Assembly: GCF_014861485.1 (NCBI RefSeq)
Contig: NZ_JACZHT010000002.1
Coordinates: forward strand, 372,001-436,000
Direction: 5' to 3'
Length of the DNA: 64,000 nucleotides
Origin: Phaeovibrio sulfidiphilus
GTDB taxonomy: Bacteria > Pseudomonadota > Alphaproteobacteria > Rhodospirillales > Rhodospirillaceae
The notes under the pieces are model-generated. The model was given only the letters and a program-made list of their open reading frames with translations. It was not told the origin of the DNA and made no database searches. Position 1 is the stretch's first letter; each line of letters opens with the position of its first letter. The translations under genes were made by a program, and so were the position numbers. This document shows, piece by piece, positions 54,173 through 63,342 of the stretch.

Positions 54173-55948
54173 CTAGTAAATTCCGAACTTCCGCAGGAGC
54201 AGGGTCCAGGCGACCTCAAGCGGCATGATCAGCAGGTGGAAGCTGCCCAGCACCACCGTGATGAAGGCGACGGTGGCTCCGGCAATATACAGGAGGTGGC
54301 GCTTGCGGTTCTGCCTTTCCCGTTCCGTGTAGAGGTAGGGAATGGAGACAAGCGGCAGGGTGCCTGTCAGGCGGTAGTAGTGGTTCTGCCCGTTGATCAC
54401 GCTCGACAGGATCTCGATGACGAAGACCGTCCCGATGCCCGACAGGGTGGCGAGAAAGATGCCGGCAAGAAGAAGCATTTTCCGGCCCGGCGAGGTGTCC
54501 GTGGGCAGTTCCGGCGGGTTGATGACCACCAGGCGCTCGCCCTTGTGGTCGGCCTCCATCTTCTCGCTCATTTCGGCGCTGAGCTGCCGGGCTCTGAGCT
54601 CCCGGTAGGCGATCATGGTGTTCTCGTAGTCCCGGGTGAGGGCGGAGAACTCCTCCTCCACCTTGGGGATTTCCGCGATGGAGCGTTGATACTCCTGGAT
54701 CTGGCGCTCCAGCTCCGTGCGCTGGTCCAGAAGCGGCGCAAGGGAGGCCTCGGTCGCCTGGATCTGGGAGACGATCATCAGATAGGTGGGGTTGTCCGCG
54801 TCCTGCACCATCTCGTCGGTCATGCTGGTGGCGCGGCTGGTCGCGATCTTCTGCTTGAGCTGGGCAATCTGCCCCTTCAGGTTCTGGATGTCCGGATGAT
54901 CGGGGGACCGGGTTTCCTCAAGGATCTTGAGCCGGGTCTCGGCGTCGATCAGCCGGGACTGGAACTTGGAGGTGTCCTGGCGCGGCCGGGTCGGGCGGAC
55001 CTGCTTTTGCAGCAGCTGGATCTGCTTCTCGACCCGGATCACGTCCGGGTGGCGTTCGCTGTACTGCCCCTTGAGAATGGCCAGCTGGGAGCGCAGGGCC
55101 TTGAGCTGGATATCCGGGGAGGTCAGCACCTGGCCGTCCATCACGGCCATGGAGTAGGGCTGAACAAGGGCCAACTGGCCCTTCAGGTCGCCGCGCTGTT
55201 TCTCGAGGGAGGAAATCCGGGTGTTGACCTCACGGAGGCTTGATTCCGTCGAGGCCAGCATCTGCTGGTTGAAGGCCAGGGACTCGGGCCGGGCATTCGG
55301 GTTCCGGGCACGGAACTCCGCGATTTTCTTGTCCTGCTCCTCGAGGGTCTTTTCGAGGGCCGTCACCTGGTAGGCAATGAAGGCATTCGTCTCGGTGGCC
55401 TGGACCCGGCGCTGCTTCAAATCCTCGTCAAGGAACCGTGAGATCAGCTCGTCGGTGGTCTGCTGGGCCTTCAGCGGGTCGTCGTAGGCAAATGTCAGGT
55501 TGAAGGCGATGGCCGACAGCTGTCCCGCCGACGCCCGCTGGGCCGCGGTCGGGTTCGCGAGGCTCGTGCTGACCATGTCGAGCTGGATTTTCTTGCGCAT
55601 GTCCGCAGCCACCTCGGCCAGCGGCATTCTCTTGCGATCCTCGGGGTAGAGGTTCAGCTTGTTGATGACCTCGATCAGCCCGGAGGTGGAGGTCACGCGC
55701 TGCTGGATCTGGTTGATCCGCTGGTCCGCCAGGGCCTCGGCCATGCGGGCCGCCCCGTCAAAGGTCAGGGAGGCAATGTTCTCGGCGATTTCCGGGCTCT
55801 GGATCTGGACGGTGACCGTACTCTTGTAGCGGTCATAGTTCAGTGTGAAGACAAACGACAGAATCAGCACAAGGAAAAAGGAAACTGTAAAATATTTCCA
55901 ATTCCGAGTCAGTATGGAGATATAGTCTTTGACCCCCATTTCTTTCAT
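54173..55948 (-). CDS. GumC/Wzz-type polysaccharide chain-length determinant protein
   Basis: The product is 591 residues. An N-terminal membrane helix (about residues 18-40) opens a Wzz domain ('RYKSTVTVQIQSPEIAENIA'), then long periplasmic coiled coils (about residues 180-460; 'EKTLEEQDKKIAEFRARN'), the proline-rich PCP motif region ('VINPPELPTDTSPGRKMLLL') and C-terminal membrane helices. A further hydrophobic helix at about 550-580 is unusual. There is no kinase domain; that role lies with the next gene. AAGGAA precedes the ATG by about nine bases. Confidence 0.9.
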   Translation of the reverse strand: MKEMGVKDYISILTRNWKYFTVSFFLVLILSFVFTLNYDRYKSTVTVQIQSPEIAENIASLTFDGAARMAEALADQRINQIQQRVTSTSGLIEVINKLNLYPEDRKRMPLAEVAADMRKKIQLDMVSTSLANPTAAQRASAGQLSAIAFNLTFAYDDPLKAQQTTDELISRFLDEDLKQRRVQATETNAFIAYQVTALEKTLEEQDKKIAEFRARNPNARPESLAFNQQMLASTESSLREVNTRISSLEKQRGDLKGQLALVQPYSMAVMDGQVLTSPDIQLKALRSQLAILKGQYSERHPDVIRVEKQIQLLQKQVRPTRPRQDTSKFQSRLIDAETRLKILEETRSPDHPDIQNLKGQIAQLKQKIATSRATSMTDEMVQDADNPTYLMIVSQIQATEASLAPLLDQRTELERQIQEYQRSIAEIPKVEEEFSALTRDYENTMIAYRELRARQLSAEMSEKMEADHKGERLVVINPPELPTDTSPGRKMLLLAGIFLATLSGIGTVFVIEILSSVINGQNHYYRLTGTLPLVSIPYLYTERERQNRKRHLLYIAGATVAFITVVLGSFHLLIMPLEVAWTLLLRKFGIY

Positions 55949-56033
55949 GGTCGGGATTTTCCTTGGAGTGCGGCCCGCCCCGCCAGGGGGGCTGCCGCAA
56001 GATGTTTCAAATACAGGACCGCTGGGGCGCGGT

Positions 56034-57248
56034 TTACCAGTCGATGGACAGCTCGGACGGGCGGTAGGTCAGTTCCAGAAGGAATGCATTGGACGTCGCC
56101 GTGTCCTTGATCAGGTCCGTGGACTTTTCCGAGTACCGGTAGCTGCCGATAACGGAGAAGTCACGGGACAGCTTGTACGACACGTGGGGTGACAGCGACC
56201 ACACATTCGTGCTGTAGGTTCCTCCGGCGGTCGGAGTTTCGTAAAGCCGGTACCGGGCGTCCAGGCCCAGCCGGATGCGCTCGCTGACGTAGTAGCTGGA
56301 GTTCATTCCGAAATCCGTTGTGTCACTCTCGTATCCTGATGCCGTGGCGTTGGGATAGCGCCGGGCCCAGGCATCCACCATGACGTCCTGGGTCTTGTAG
56401 AACAGGGAGGCGTCAAACGACATCTCCCAGGTGTTCACCACCGGCTCCTCCCAGAAGTAGAGTTCCGACTTCGGCATCTTCCGGTAGCCACCCAACTGGA
56501 TCCCCGCGCTCAGGGTTTCCGAGAACTGGTGACGCCAGCCCAAAGACATCCCGACGTTGTCGACACTGGAGCTGCGACCGCTTGTTGTTTCGTAGCGGCT
56601 GCCCTGGAAGCCGACCGTGGCCGTGTTCTTCTGGTCAAGCATCCTGCTCCATGTAAGGTTGATCGAGTACTGATTGTAGTCCTGATACCCACCTTTTTTT
56701 TCGTAGGTCGAAAACAGGGCGCTTCCGTCCAGGCTCAGTTGGTCGCGTTCTGTCAGGATTTTGGTGAAGCTCGGCGCGAGGGCCACCAGTTCGTGCTGGA
56801 TTCCGCTCACGATATAAATGTCACCCGAGTTGAGCTCGCTGGTTCGGGTTGTGTCGTGGTCATAGCGGACACTCATGCCCGCCGACCACGTCTCGCTGCC
56901 CGTCCGTCCATTGACGTCAACATGGGCGTCGGTGGAGCCGTAGCCTTTCCGGTTATAGATCGCGTTGGATACCTTCAGGGCCGCGGACAGGGCGCTGGTG
57001 GGGGTTTCTGCCGAGAGCTCCACGCGCGGGGTTGTGATCCAGCCGGTCGTTGACTCCGGGTTCTTGTAGCGCAGGAGGAGGTTCGAGTCGTGCTCGAACT
57101 TCTGGCTCACGCTGGCCCGGATGTTCCGTTTTGCCGCCTCGGCCGGTCCGGGGATCAGGATGCAAAGCGCGCACGCGGCGAGCCACAGCGGGCCCGATGT
57201 CCGCCCCCGGAGTGTCTGAGTGTCGTTCAAACGGTCTGCAGGCATCAT
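56034..57248 (-). CDS. Outer-membrane beta-barrel protein of the exopolysaccharide locus
   Basis: The product is 404 residues. A signal peptide (about residues 1-40, ending 'PGPAEA') is followed by alternating amphipathic strands rich in aromatic and polar residues throughout. It ends 'YRPSELSIDW', with the terminal aromatic residue expected of barrels. The size and context fit the PEP-CTERM-system-associated barrel family. A homopolymer of eight adenines lies in the coding strand at 56694-56701 (codons for E-K-K). Function is inferred: likely the outer-membrane component or an export accessory. Confidence 0.8.
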   Translation of the reverse strand: MMPADRLNDTQTLRGRTSGPLWLAACALCILIPGPAEAAKRNIRASVSQKFEHDSNLLLRYKNPESTTGWITTPRVELSAETPTSALSAALKVSNAIYNRKGYGSTDAHVDVNGRTGSETWSAGMSVRYDHDTTRTSELNSGDIYIVSGIQHELVALAPSFTKILTERDQLSLDGSALFSTYEKKGGYQDYNQYSINLTWSRMLDQKNTATVGFQGSRYETTSGRSSSVDNVGMSLGWRHQFSETLSAGIQLGGYRKMPKSELYFWEEPVVNTWEMSFDASLFYKTQDVMVDAWARRYPNATASGYESDTTDFGMNSSYYVSERIRLGLDARYRLYETPTAGGTYSTNVWSLSPHVSYKLSRDFSVIGSYRYSEKSTDLIKDTATSNAFLLELTYRPSELSIDW

Positions 57249-57411
57249 GATGGATCTCAACTGGTCTCCCGCTCCTTGACCGGGGCCCGGGTGTGTGGTC
57301 GGGCCGGGTCCGGTCATTTGCGGGGCAGGTGCCGAAGGGATTCAGGTCGGAAAACGGGCCGTGTCCGGTGTGGGGCGTGCGGGCCCCCTACCGGGAGAGC
57401 GTTGCGGCCCC

Positions 57412-58065
57412 CTAGAAAAGGAGACCCGCGGTCGGGACAACGATCACGTCCCCGGGCTTCAGGACGATGTCCTGGTCCAGGGACCGGCCCCGGATCACGT
57501 CCTTGTAGGGGAACGGGAAGGAGACCTCACCGTCGCTGGTGCGACGCAGGACGATGATGCCACCCTCGTCGGCAAACGGTGTGACGCCGCCGGCAATGCT
57601 CAGGGCCTGCATGACCGTGATATTGCGGCTGTTCACGATTTCGCCGGGTTTGTTCACCTGGCCCACCACGTGATACGCGTGGCCGAGGGGCGCCTTGACG
57701 CTGACGGTCACCTCCGCGTTCGGGATGTAGACCTTCAGCCGGTCGCGGATCTCGTCGCGCAGGGTGTCGGGCGTCTTGCCCCGGGTGCTGAGCTCGCCCA
57801 CAAGCGGAAACGAGATCTGGGAGCTGGGCAGGACAAGGACTTCCAGGTCCAGCTTTTCCTCGCCCCAGACCGAGATCTGGAGCACGTCACCGGGTGCCAG
57901 GAAGTAGGAGGAGCCCGGAACAGCGCTCGGCTGGTGGCTGTCCACCGGGGCGGAGCGGCCCGCGGTTCCCGCGTCCGTCTGGGCCGGCGCCGGGGCGGAG
58001 GGCAGGTAGGAGCACGCAGCCAGGGCCAGACCCAGGAAAAGAGCGCCTATCGTTCGTGTCGTCAT
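57412..58065 (-). CDS. Polysaccharide export lipoprotein (Wza/GumB-like)
   Basis: The product is 217 residues from MTTRTIGALF, with GAGGGG seven bases upstream. A lipoprotein signal ends in the lipobox LAAC. The poly_export domain has 'YFLAPGDVLQISVWGEEKLD', 'ISFPLVGELSTRGKTPDTLR' and a SLBB segment ('VVGQVNKPGEIVNSRNITVM'). It ends 'VLKPGDVIVVPTAGLLF'. It would form the outer-membrane channel for the exopolysaccharide, and is the first gene of the minus-strand EPS operon. Confidence 0.92.
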   Translation of the reverse strand: MTTRTIGALFLGLALAACSYLPSAPAPAQTDAGTAGRSAPVDSHQPSAVPGSSYFLAPGDVLQISVWGEEKLDLEVLVLPSSQISFPLVGELSTRGKTPDTLRDEIRDRLKVYIPNAEVTVSVKAPLGHAYHVVGQVNKPGEIVNSRNITVMQALSIAGGVTPFADEGGIIVLRRTSDGEVSFPFPYKDVIRGRSLDQDIVLKPGDVIVVPTAGLLF

Positions 58066-58308
58066 AACCGTCCCCTCTTGCGTTCCATACAACTGTGAGG
58101 CTTCCTGATCGCGGACAATGCCGGCCGGTGGGAGAGGCCCGGGCGCCGCAGCTCCGGCAGGGAACCGGTCCCCGTCCTGTGCGGGGGGAACCCGTCGTGC
58201 GGAGACTTCGCCCCTGCCGCCGGTAAACTCTGGATTCAGTATATCGTCCACCCTTTAACCGGTTCTTAATGCACAATTCCCGTCGGGGGTATTTCCCGAT
58301 CCCCGTGA

Positions 58309-58324
58309 CGGTTCCGCAGAACCG
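58309..58324. promoter_or_regulatory. Inverted repeat upstream of the EPS operon
   Basis: CGGTTC-CGCA-GAACCG is a perfect 6-4-6 palindrome 244 bases upstream of the EPS operon start. It could be an operator. A candidate sigma-54 element lies just upstream on the minus strand. Confidence 0.35.
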
Positions 58325-58342
58325 AATTTTGCAATGCCTTCC

Positions 58343-58358
58343 TGCAAAAGGAAACCCC
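58343..58358 (-). promoter_or_regulatory. Weak sigma-54-like element upstream of the EPS operon
   Basis: On the minus strand GG (58357-58356), ten bases, then GC (58345-58344) with TTTTGCA as the -12 half. The -24 half (GGGGTTTC) is imperfect. The transcript would start near 58332 and have a 270-base leader. The 450-base gap 58066-58515 contains no gene. Confidence 0.25.
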
Positions 58359-58515
58359 TGTTTTGGGATCGTTCCGGGAATGGGGTGCCATTATTCCGCC
58401 CGGCTGCGGTGTTCCGGGGTGATTTGCACGCCCTGCACAGGTCTTGCTGTGGTTTTCCCGCTAGGCGAGCGCAGTCTCCGGGCAGGGTCCGCACGGGGGC
58501 GGCCGGGGTGCGGCT

Positions 58516-60885
58516 CTAGCGCAGCGACAGGATCTCGCCCGACGCCTCGACACGGTTGTTCAGGAAGAGCCGGGGCTGGATCCGGACCACCGCCGTGCGC
58601 CCCTTGCGGACGTCCTGCAAAAGGGGATCGCTGTTTTTCAGCGAGACCCGGACGCCCCCGACGCCGGCCGGGCTGGCGCCGATCACCACGAATGGTGCGC
58701 CGTTGGCTCCGAACGCGATGTCCGTAACCGTGCCCCTGACAATCAGGGGTTGCTCCATGTACATCTTGCGGGCCCGGACGTCGTCGCGCTCGAATTCCTG
58801 GACCAGCTGAAACGGGGTGACGGTGTAGGCCAGATACCGGGCCAGCGCCGGGTTGGCCGCAGCCATCGACCCCCGGACCTCAAGAATCTGCAGGGACGGG
58901 GAGCCCGCCGTCTTTTCCACCACGCAGACCGGAACGCCGTCCGGGTAGCCCTGGCCCGTTTCGTAGAACGCGAATTGGGCCTCCCTCTCGTCGCGCAGGA
59001 AGGAGGGCAGCAGACGGGTGGTCGCCTCACCGTAGAACTCGGCCGGCCGGTCTGTCATGTCCCCCGAGACCTCCACAAGGACATAACGGCCGTCGATGGA
59101 CTGGGCCACCTTCGCGGTAATGCCCAGACCTGTGTCCTCGACCCTGTCCGGGCGGCCCGGGGGGAAGTGGATATGGGGGGCAATCTGGTGCCAGCCGACC
59201 GCCAGGGTCACAAGCAGCAGGAGCGAGAGCAAAAACACGGCGCGCCGGTGTCTGGCCACAAGGCCGGGGCGGGGCACGGGCGAGGCCGGCTCCCGGGCCG
59301 GTGCGGTCATGCTGTCGGCGTAACCGGGCAGGATTGTGCCGGGCGGAAAGAGGCGCCGTGCCATGTCCGGCGACATCCCGGCCAGGGCGGGGAGCCCCTG
59401 GTCCCCCGGGGGCACGACCGGGGTGATGAACGGATACACCGGGCTGCGCTCTCCGCCCGCGGTCCGATAGAGGGCCCGCGCCTGGTCGCTGCCATAGAGG
59501 GGCAGCGCCTCCGGTGCCGGGGGCGGGCCGTGCGTGACGGCGCTGCCGGCGGAGCCGCCGGCAGGCGGAAAGGGTGCACGGGCGGTGGCCACGGGAAGGG
59601 GAAGGGGCCGCACATCCTCGTAGGCGAGCCGGGTGTCCCCTCTCGCGGTTCCCAGGGACTGCAGGACAGCGGACAGGCTTCCGGGTGTCGGGTCTCCCGG
59701 GGCGGCGTCCGCGGTCGGCGGCAGGACCGGTGTGCCCCAGGGTGTCAGTGGGACCGGCTCCGCAGGCGGGGGAAAACCCGGAACCACCGCAGCAGACGTC
59801 TGCGCGAGGCCATGGGGATAGGGCGGGTGCCCGGCGCCGTACGGCGCGTCACGGTGCTGTGGTGCCGGTGTGGGGCCCGTTCGTGCCGGGGGCGCATCAA
59901 CTGCCGTCTCACGGTGGCCGGGCTCCGTGTCGTTGCCGGGGCCTGCGCGGTGTCCCGGCGGCCGGGTGCGGGTGTGCTCCCTCCCGGCCTGGAGCCGGCC
60001 CCGGGAGGCACGGGGTGCCGTTTCGGCGGAATCCGTCCGGCCCGTTTCCGGAGGGTGGGGGCGACGGTCCGCACCCGGGCGGGTGGGCTCTCGGTGAGGC
60101 CGGGGTTCTGTGGGGGAAGCCCGGTCCGGCGGGAGGGGAGGGAGGTCCTCCAGGGTGCGGGAGATGCTTCGGGTTGCGCGGCGCGCAATCATGCGGGCCA
60201 GCAGGTCTCCGGATCCGGCGTCGGAGCCGGGCTCTGGGACGGGCGGCGTCAGATGTGGCGGCGGGGGCATCGGCCGGGCCGGGGACAGGGGGCGCGCGGC
60301 CCGGGGTGCCCGGCCGGCTGCGGGGTCCGCCGGTACCGCACCGGGTGTCGGGCGTGCGTGGGCGCTGTGCTGGCGGCCCGGGGTGTCCCGGCGGGCGGGG
60401 GCTCTCTCCGGGTCCGGAGCCGGGTAGAGGTCCGACAGGGGCCGGGCCATCTGGCGCGGCAAGGGCTCGTGGGGGGAGAGCTGGCGGCGGGACGTCTGAT
60501 GCGGTGACACCTGATGCGATGACGTCGGGCGCGGTGGCGCTCGGTGCGGGTAAGGCCGGGGTGCGGGGCTCCGCTGAGCCTGTGACTGCCAGGTGTCTCC
60601 GTCCTGCCCACCGGTGGGTGCAGCGGACGGCTGGGCCCTCACCTGAACCGGCGCCCGGGCTGGGGCGCGGGCCTGCACCTGATCCGGCGCCCGGGCCGGG
60701 GTCTGCACATGAACCTGCGCGTGATCCTGAGCAGGGGCCAGGGTCTGGTCCCCGAGGGCGTACCGGTATGTCATGCGATCAAGAACCGTGCCGCCCGACG
60801 CACGCAGGGACGCCCCGCAGCCCGTGCACCGGGGCTGCGAGTCGGAAACGGCCGTTGCGCAGTAGGGACAGGTTACCCGTGCCAT
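58516..60885 (-). CDS. Zinc-ribbon / proline-rich / single-TM / OB-fold-like protein
   Basis: The predicted product is 789 residues and I do not know a named homologue. A zinc ribbon opens it (C6-x2-C9 and C20-x2-C23). Residues about 45-530 are low-complexity, rich in Pro, Arg, Ala, His and Gln, with short repeats (for example ARAPDQVQ/ARAPVQVR). A basic stretch and one membrane helix ('AVFLLSLLLLVTLAVGWHQI', about residues 548-567) follow. The C-terminal 220 residues are an extracytoplasmic domain ending in an OB-like, tRNA_anti-like segment ('PLIVRGTVTDIAFGANGAPF', 'VRVSLKNSDPLLQDVRKGRT'). GGAGAA precedes the ATG by nine bases. The long unbroken reading frame in GC-rich DNA is compatible with but does not prove translation of the central part. 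Confidence 0.75.
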   Translation of the reverse strand: MARVTCPYCATAVSDSQPRCTGCGASLRASGGTVLDRMTYRYALGDQTLAPAQDHAQVHVQTPARAPDQVQARAPARAPVQVRAQPSAAPTGGQDGDTWQSQAQRSPAPRPYPHRAPPRPTSSHQVSPHQTSRRQLSPHEPLPRQMARPLSDLYPAPDPERAPARRDTPGRQHSAHARPTPGAVPADPAAGRAPRAARPLSPARPMPPPPHLTPPVPEPGSDAGSGDLLARMIARRATRSISRTLEDLPPLPPDRASPTEPRPHREPTRPGADRRPHPPETGRTDSAETAPRASRGRLQAGREHTRTRPPGHRAGPGNDTEPGHRETAVDAPPARTGPTPAPQHRDAPYGAGHPPYPHGLAQTSAAVVPGFPPPAEPVPLTPWGTPVLPPTADAAPGDPTPGSLSAVLQSLGTARGDTRLAYEDVRPLPLPVATARAPFPPAGGSAGSAVTHGPPPAPEALPLYGSDQARALYRTAGGERSPVYPFITPVVPPGDQGLPALAGMSPDMARRLFPPGTILPGYADSMTAPAREPASPVPRPGLVARHRRAVFLLSLLLLVTLAVGWHQIAPHIHFPPGRPDRVEDTGLGITAKVAQSIDGRYVLVEVSGDMTDRPAEFYGEATTRLLPSFLRDEREAQFAFYETGQGYPDGVPVCVVEKTAGSPSLQILEVRGSMAAANPALARYLAYTVTPFQLVQEFERDDVRARKMYMEQPLIVRGTVTDIAFGANGAPFVVIGASPAGVGGVRVSLKNSDPLLQDVRKGRTAVVRIQPRLFLNNRVEASGEILSLR

Positions 60886-61436
60886 GGATCGCCGTTCTCC
60901 GGCACTCCTTTCTCGCGTGTCTGGCGGTCCGGTCAGGCGGGGCATGTCCACAGCCGGGCAGAGGGGGTCTCCGAGCCGACGTGCAGCCCCCGGGCGACCG
61001 TGTCTCCCGGGCGCCTTCGCGCTCCGGGTGTTCCCCGCGGGTGTCCCGCCAATTGTACCGGGAACGGACGCAAAATTGGACAGAAAATACAACCCGGAAG
61101 CGGGGAATGTTGGGCGGCTCGAGATCCTCGGGGCGATCCTGCCGGGGCAGCGGCCCCCGGGCCGGCGTGGAACGTCCGTACCCGGGGCGTCCCGGGATGC
61201 GTGTTCCCGGGGCCGGCAGGATGTGCGCACAGGGCATTGGCCGCCGTACGGGTGTCGCCCGTGGCAGCCCGAAAACAAAACCCGGGCCGTGCCGTGCCCC
61301 GTCCCGCGCCCCCTGGGGAGGTGCACAGCGGCCCGCCGCCTTTTTCCTTGTTTTTCTGCGCTTTAACGGCGTTTTCCGGACACCGGGCCGGTCCGCGTCC
61401 CGGTACGGTTTTTGCACATGGACTTCGGCACATCTC
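60886..61436. other. Divergent intergenic region zinc-ribbon gene / tenA
   Basis: A 617-base gap in all. It has an AT-richer patch at 61050-61100 and the tenA promoter candidate at its right end. No TPP riboswitch (no CTGAGA core) and no ORF could be supported. Confidence 0.4.
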
Positions 61437-61465
61437 TTGAAAGGCGGCTGCCAAAAATGGATACT
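61437..61465 (+). promoter_or_regulatory. Candidate sigma-70 promoter of tenA
   Basis: TTGAAA (61437-61442) and GATACT (61460-61465) are 17 bases apart, 37 bases upstream of the tenA ATG and just ahead of its GGAGG. Confidence 0.45.
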
Positions 61466-61502
61466 GGTCTCATTCGCATGTAAACGGAGGCGAGAGAACC
61501 CC

Positions 61503-62198
61503 ATGCACCGCTACAAAGGAGACGCCGTTCCCGGCCTTTCGGGGAGCGATACGCTTTTTGCCCGTCTGAGAACCGCCTGCAAGCCGGAGTGGGACAGCTA
61601 TGTCCGGCACGTTTTTGTCAGCTCGCTGGGCGAGGGCGTGCTGCCGGAGAGCTGTTTCCAGCAGTACCTCAAGCAGGACTACCTGTTCCTGATCCACTTT
61701 GCCCGCGCCTATGCCCTTGCAACCTACAAGTCCGAGACCCTGGACAGCATGCGCGACTCCGCGTCCGCCATGGCCGTCATTCTCGACGAGATGAAACTGC
61801 ACGTGAAGCTGTGCCAGCGCTGGGGAATCACGGAAAAGCAGCTCCAGTCGCTGCCCGAGGCCCGCGCGACCCTGGCCTACACGCGCTATGTTCTCGAGCG
61901 GGGCGTGAGCGGGGACATCCTGGACCTTCACGTGGCCCTGAGCCCCTGCATCATCGGCTACGCGGAGATCGGTCTCTCGCTTCAGCCCAGCGTGCATCCC
62001 GACCACCCCTACCGTGAGTGGATCGAGACCTACTGTTCGGACGGGTTTGTCGGTGCGGCGAAGGAAGCGGTTGCCCGCCTCGACCGCCTGATGGAGGAGC
62101 GCGGCGGTCCCGGACGGATGCCCGGGCTGATCCGGACGTTCCGCGAGGCCACTCTCCTGGAAGCGGATTTCTGGCAGGCCGGGCTTGATGGCCACTGA
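61503..62198 (+). CDS. tenA: TenA, aminopyrimidine aminohydrolase (thiaminase II family)
   Basis: TenA hydrolyses base-degraded thiamine products to salvage the HMP moiety. The product is 231 residues. The catalytic cysteine is in 'VALSPCIIGYAEIG', and the conserved glutamate in 'ATLLEADFW'. 'QYLKQDYLFLIHFARAYALA' near the N-terminus is the classic TenA motif. GGAGG lies 12 bases before the ATG. mnmA follows 16 bases later. Confidence 0.94.
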   Translation: MHRYKGDAVPGLSGSDTLFARLRTACKPEWDSYVRHVFVSSLGEGVLPESCFQQYLKQDYLFLIHFARAYALATYKSETLDSMRDSASAMAVILDEMKLHVKLCQRWGITEKQLQSLPEARATLAYTRYVLERGVSGDILDLHVALSPCIIGYAEIGLSLQPSVHPDHPYREWIETYCSDGFVGAAKEAVARLDRLMEERGGPGRMPGLIRTFREATLLEADFWQAGLDGH

Positions 62199-62214
62199 TG
62201 TCGGCGGGGCCTGA

Positions 62215-63342
62215 ATGGCGGGCCCGGTTCACTCCACGTTTGCGGACACGGGCCGGCCCGAGGGCGGGCCCGTTGCCGTTGCCCTCTCCGGGGGTGTTGA
62301 TTCCGCTGTGGCCGCGGCTCTGCTGAAGAGCCGGGGGTATGAGGTGTTCGGCCTGACCATGCGCCTTCTCGATGACTCGGGAACCATCGCGCAGGACGCG
62401 GCCGAGGTGGCCCGGGTCCTGGGAATCGGGCACCATGTCATTGACCTGCGCGATGTGTTCTCCCGCGAAGTGATCTCCCCCTTTGCGGAGGCCTATGTTC
62501 AGGGCCTCACCCCCCTGCCGTGCGCGCTGTGCAACCGCTCGGTCAAGCTGGGGCGCCTTCTGGAGGAGGCGAGGGCCCTGGGCGCGGACCGGCTGGCCAC
62601 CGGCCACTACGCGAAGCTGGAGGGTCCGCCTGGCGATATCGGGCTGTGGCGGGCCCGGGACGAAAGCCGGGACCAGAGCTATTTCCTGTTCACCCTGCCC
62701 AAGGAGCGTCTGCCGTCGGTGATGTTCCCTCTGGGGGACTTTCCCTCGAAGGCCCGAACCCGGGAACTGGCCCGCAGCTTCAACATCCCGGTTCACGAGC
62801 GGGCGGACAGCCAGGATCTGTGCTTTTCGGCCAGCGGGCGCCATGCGGATCTGGTCATGCGCCTGCGCGCCGATGCGGTCCGGGGGGGCGATATCGTTGA
62901 CGAGACCACGGGCAAGGTGGTGGGGCATCACCGGGGCCTTTTGCACTACACCGTGGGGCAGCGCCGGGGCCTGGGGCTGGGCGGCCGGGGCGATCCCCTC
63001 TATGTGACCCGCCTTGAGGCTCCGGAGGACGGCGGGCGCGTGTTTGTCGGTCCGGCGGAGAAGCTGGAGCGGCTCCGGTTCGATGTCCTCGAGCCCAACT
63101 GGCTGGGGGAGGGCGCTTCGCCGCCGTCCGGGCCGTTCCGGGTGTTTGTGAAGATCCGCAACCTTTCGCCCCTGGCGCCCGCCCGGGTGCTCTGGAGCGC
63201 GGACGGAACCCGCGCCCGTGTCGAGATGGACTCCCCCCTGCGGGGCGTGGCGCCCGGGCAGGCCGCGGTCTTCTATGATTGCGTTTCGGCGCAGAGGGTG
63301 CTGGGGGGCGGCTGGATTGCCCGCACCTCGGACCCGCAGTGA
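62215..63342 (+). CDS. mnmA: MnmA, tRNA-specific 2-thiouridylase
   Basis: MnmA adds the 2-thio group to U34 of tRNAs for Lys, Glu and Gln. The product is 375 residues. The PP-loop is 'VALSGGVDSAVAAALL'. The two catalytic cysteines are in 'TPLPCALCNRSVK' and 'DSQDLCFSA'. 'ATGHYAKLEG' and 'DQSYFLFTLPKERL' are also conserved. It lies close to tenA, with no terminator between, so the two may be cotranscribed. Its substrate tRNA-Gln is encoded about 30 kb away in the same window. Confidence 0.97.
   Translation: MAGPVHSTFADTGRPEGGPVAVALSGGVDSAVAAALLKSRGYEVFGLTMRLLDDSGTIAQDAAEVARVLGIGHHVIDLRDVFSREVISPFAEAYVQGLTPLPCALCNRSVKLGRLLEEARALGADRLATGHYAKLEGPPGDIGLWRARDESRDQSYFLFTLPKERLPSVMFPLGDFPSKARTRELARSFNIPVHERADSQDLCFSASGRHADLVMRLRADAVRGGDIVDETTGKVVGHHRGLLHYTVGQRRGLGLGGRGDPLYVTRLEAPEDGGRVFVGPAEKLERLRFDVLEPNWLGEGASPPSGPFRVFVKIRNLSPLAPARVLWSADGTRARVEMDSPLRGVAPGQAAVFYDCVSAQRVLGGGWIARTSDPQ

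Noticed and set aside
61000-61502. TPP riboswitch ahead of tenA
   Set aside because: No CTGAGA core or matching stems could be found in the leader.
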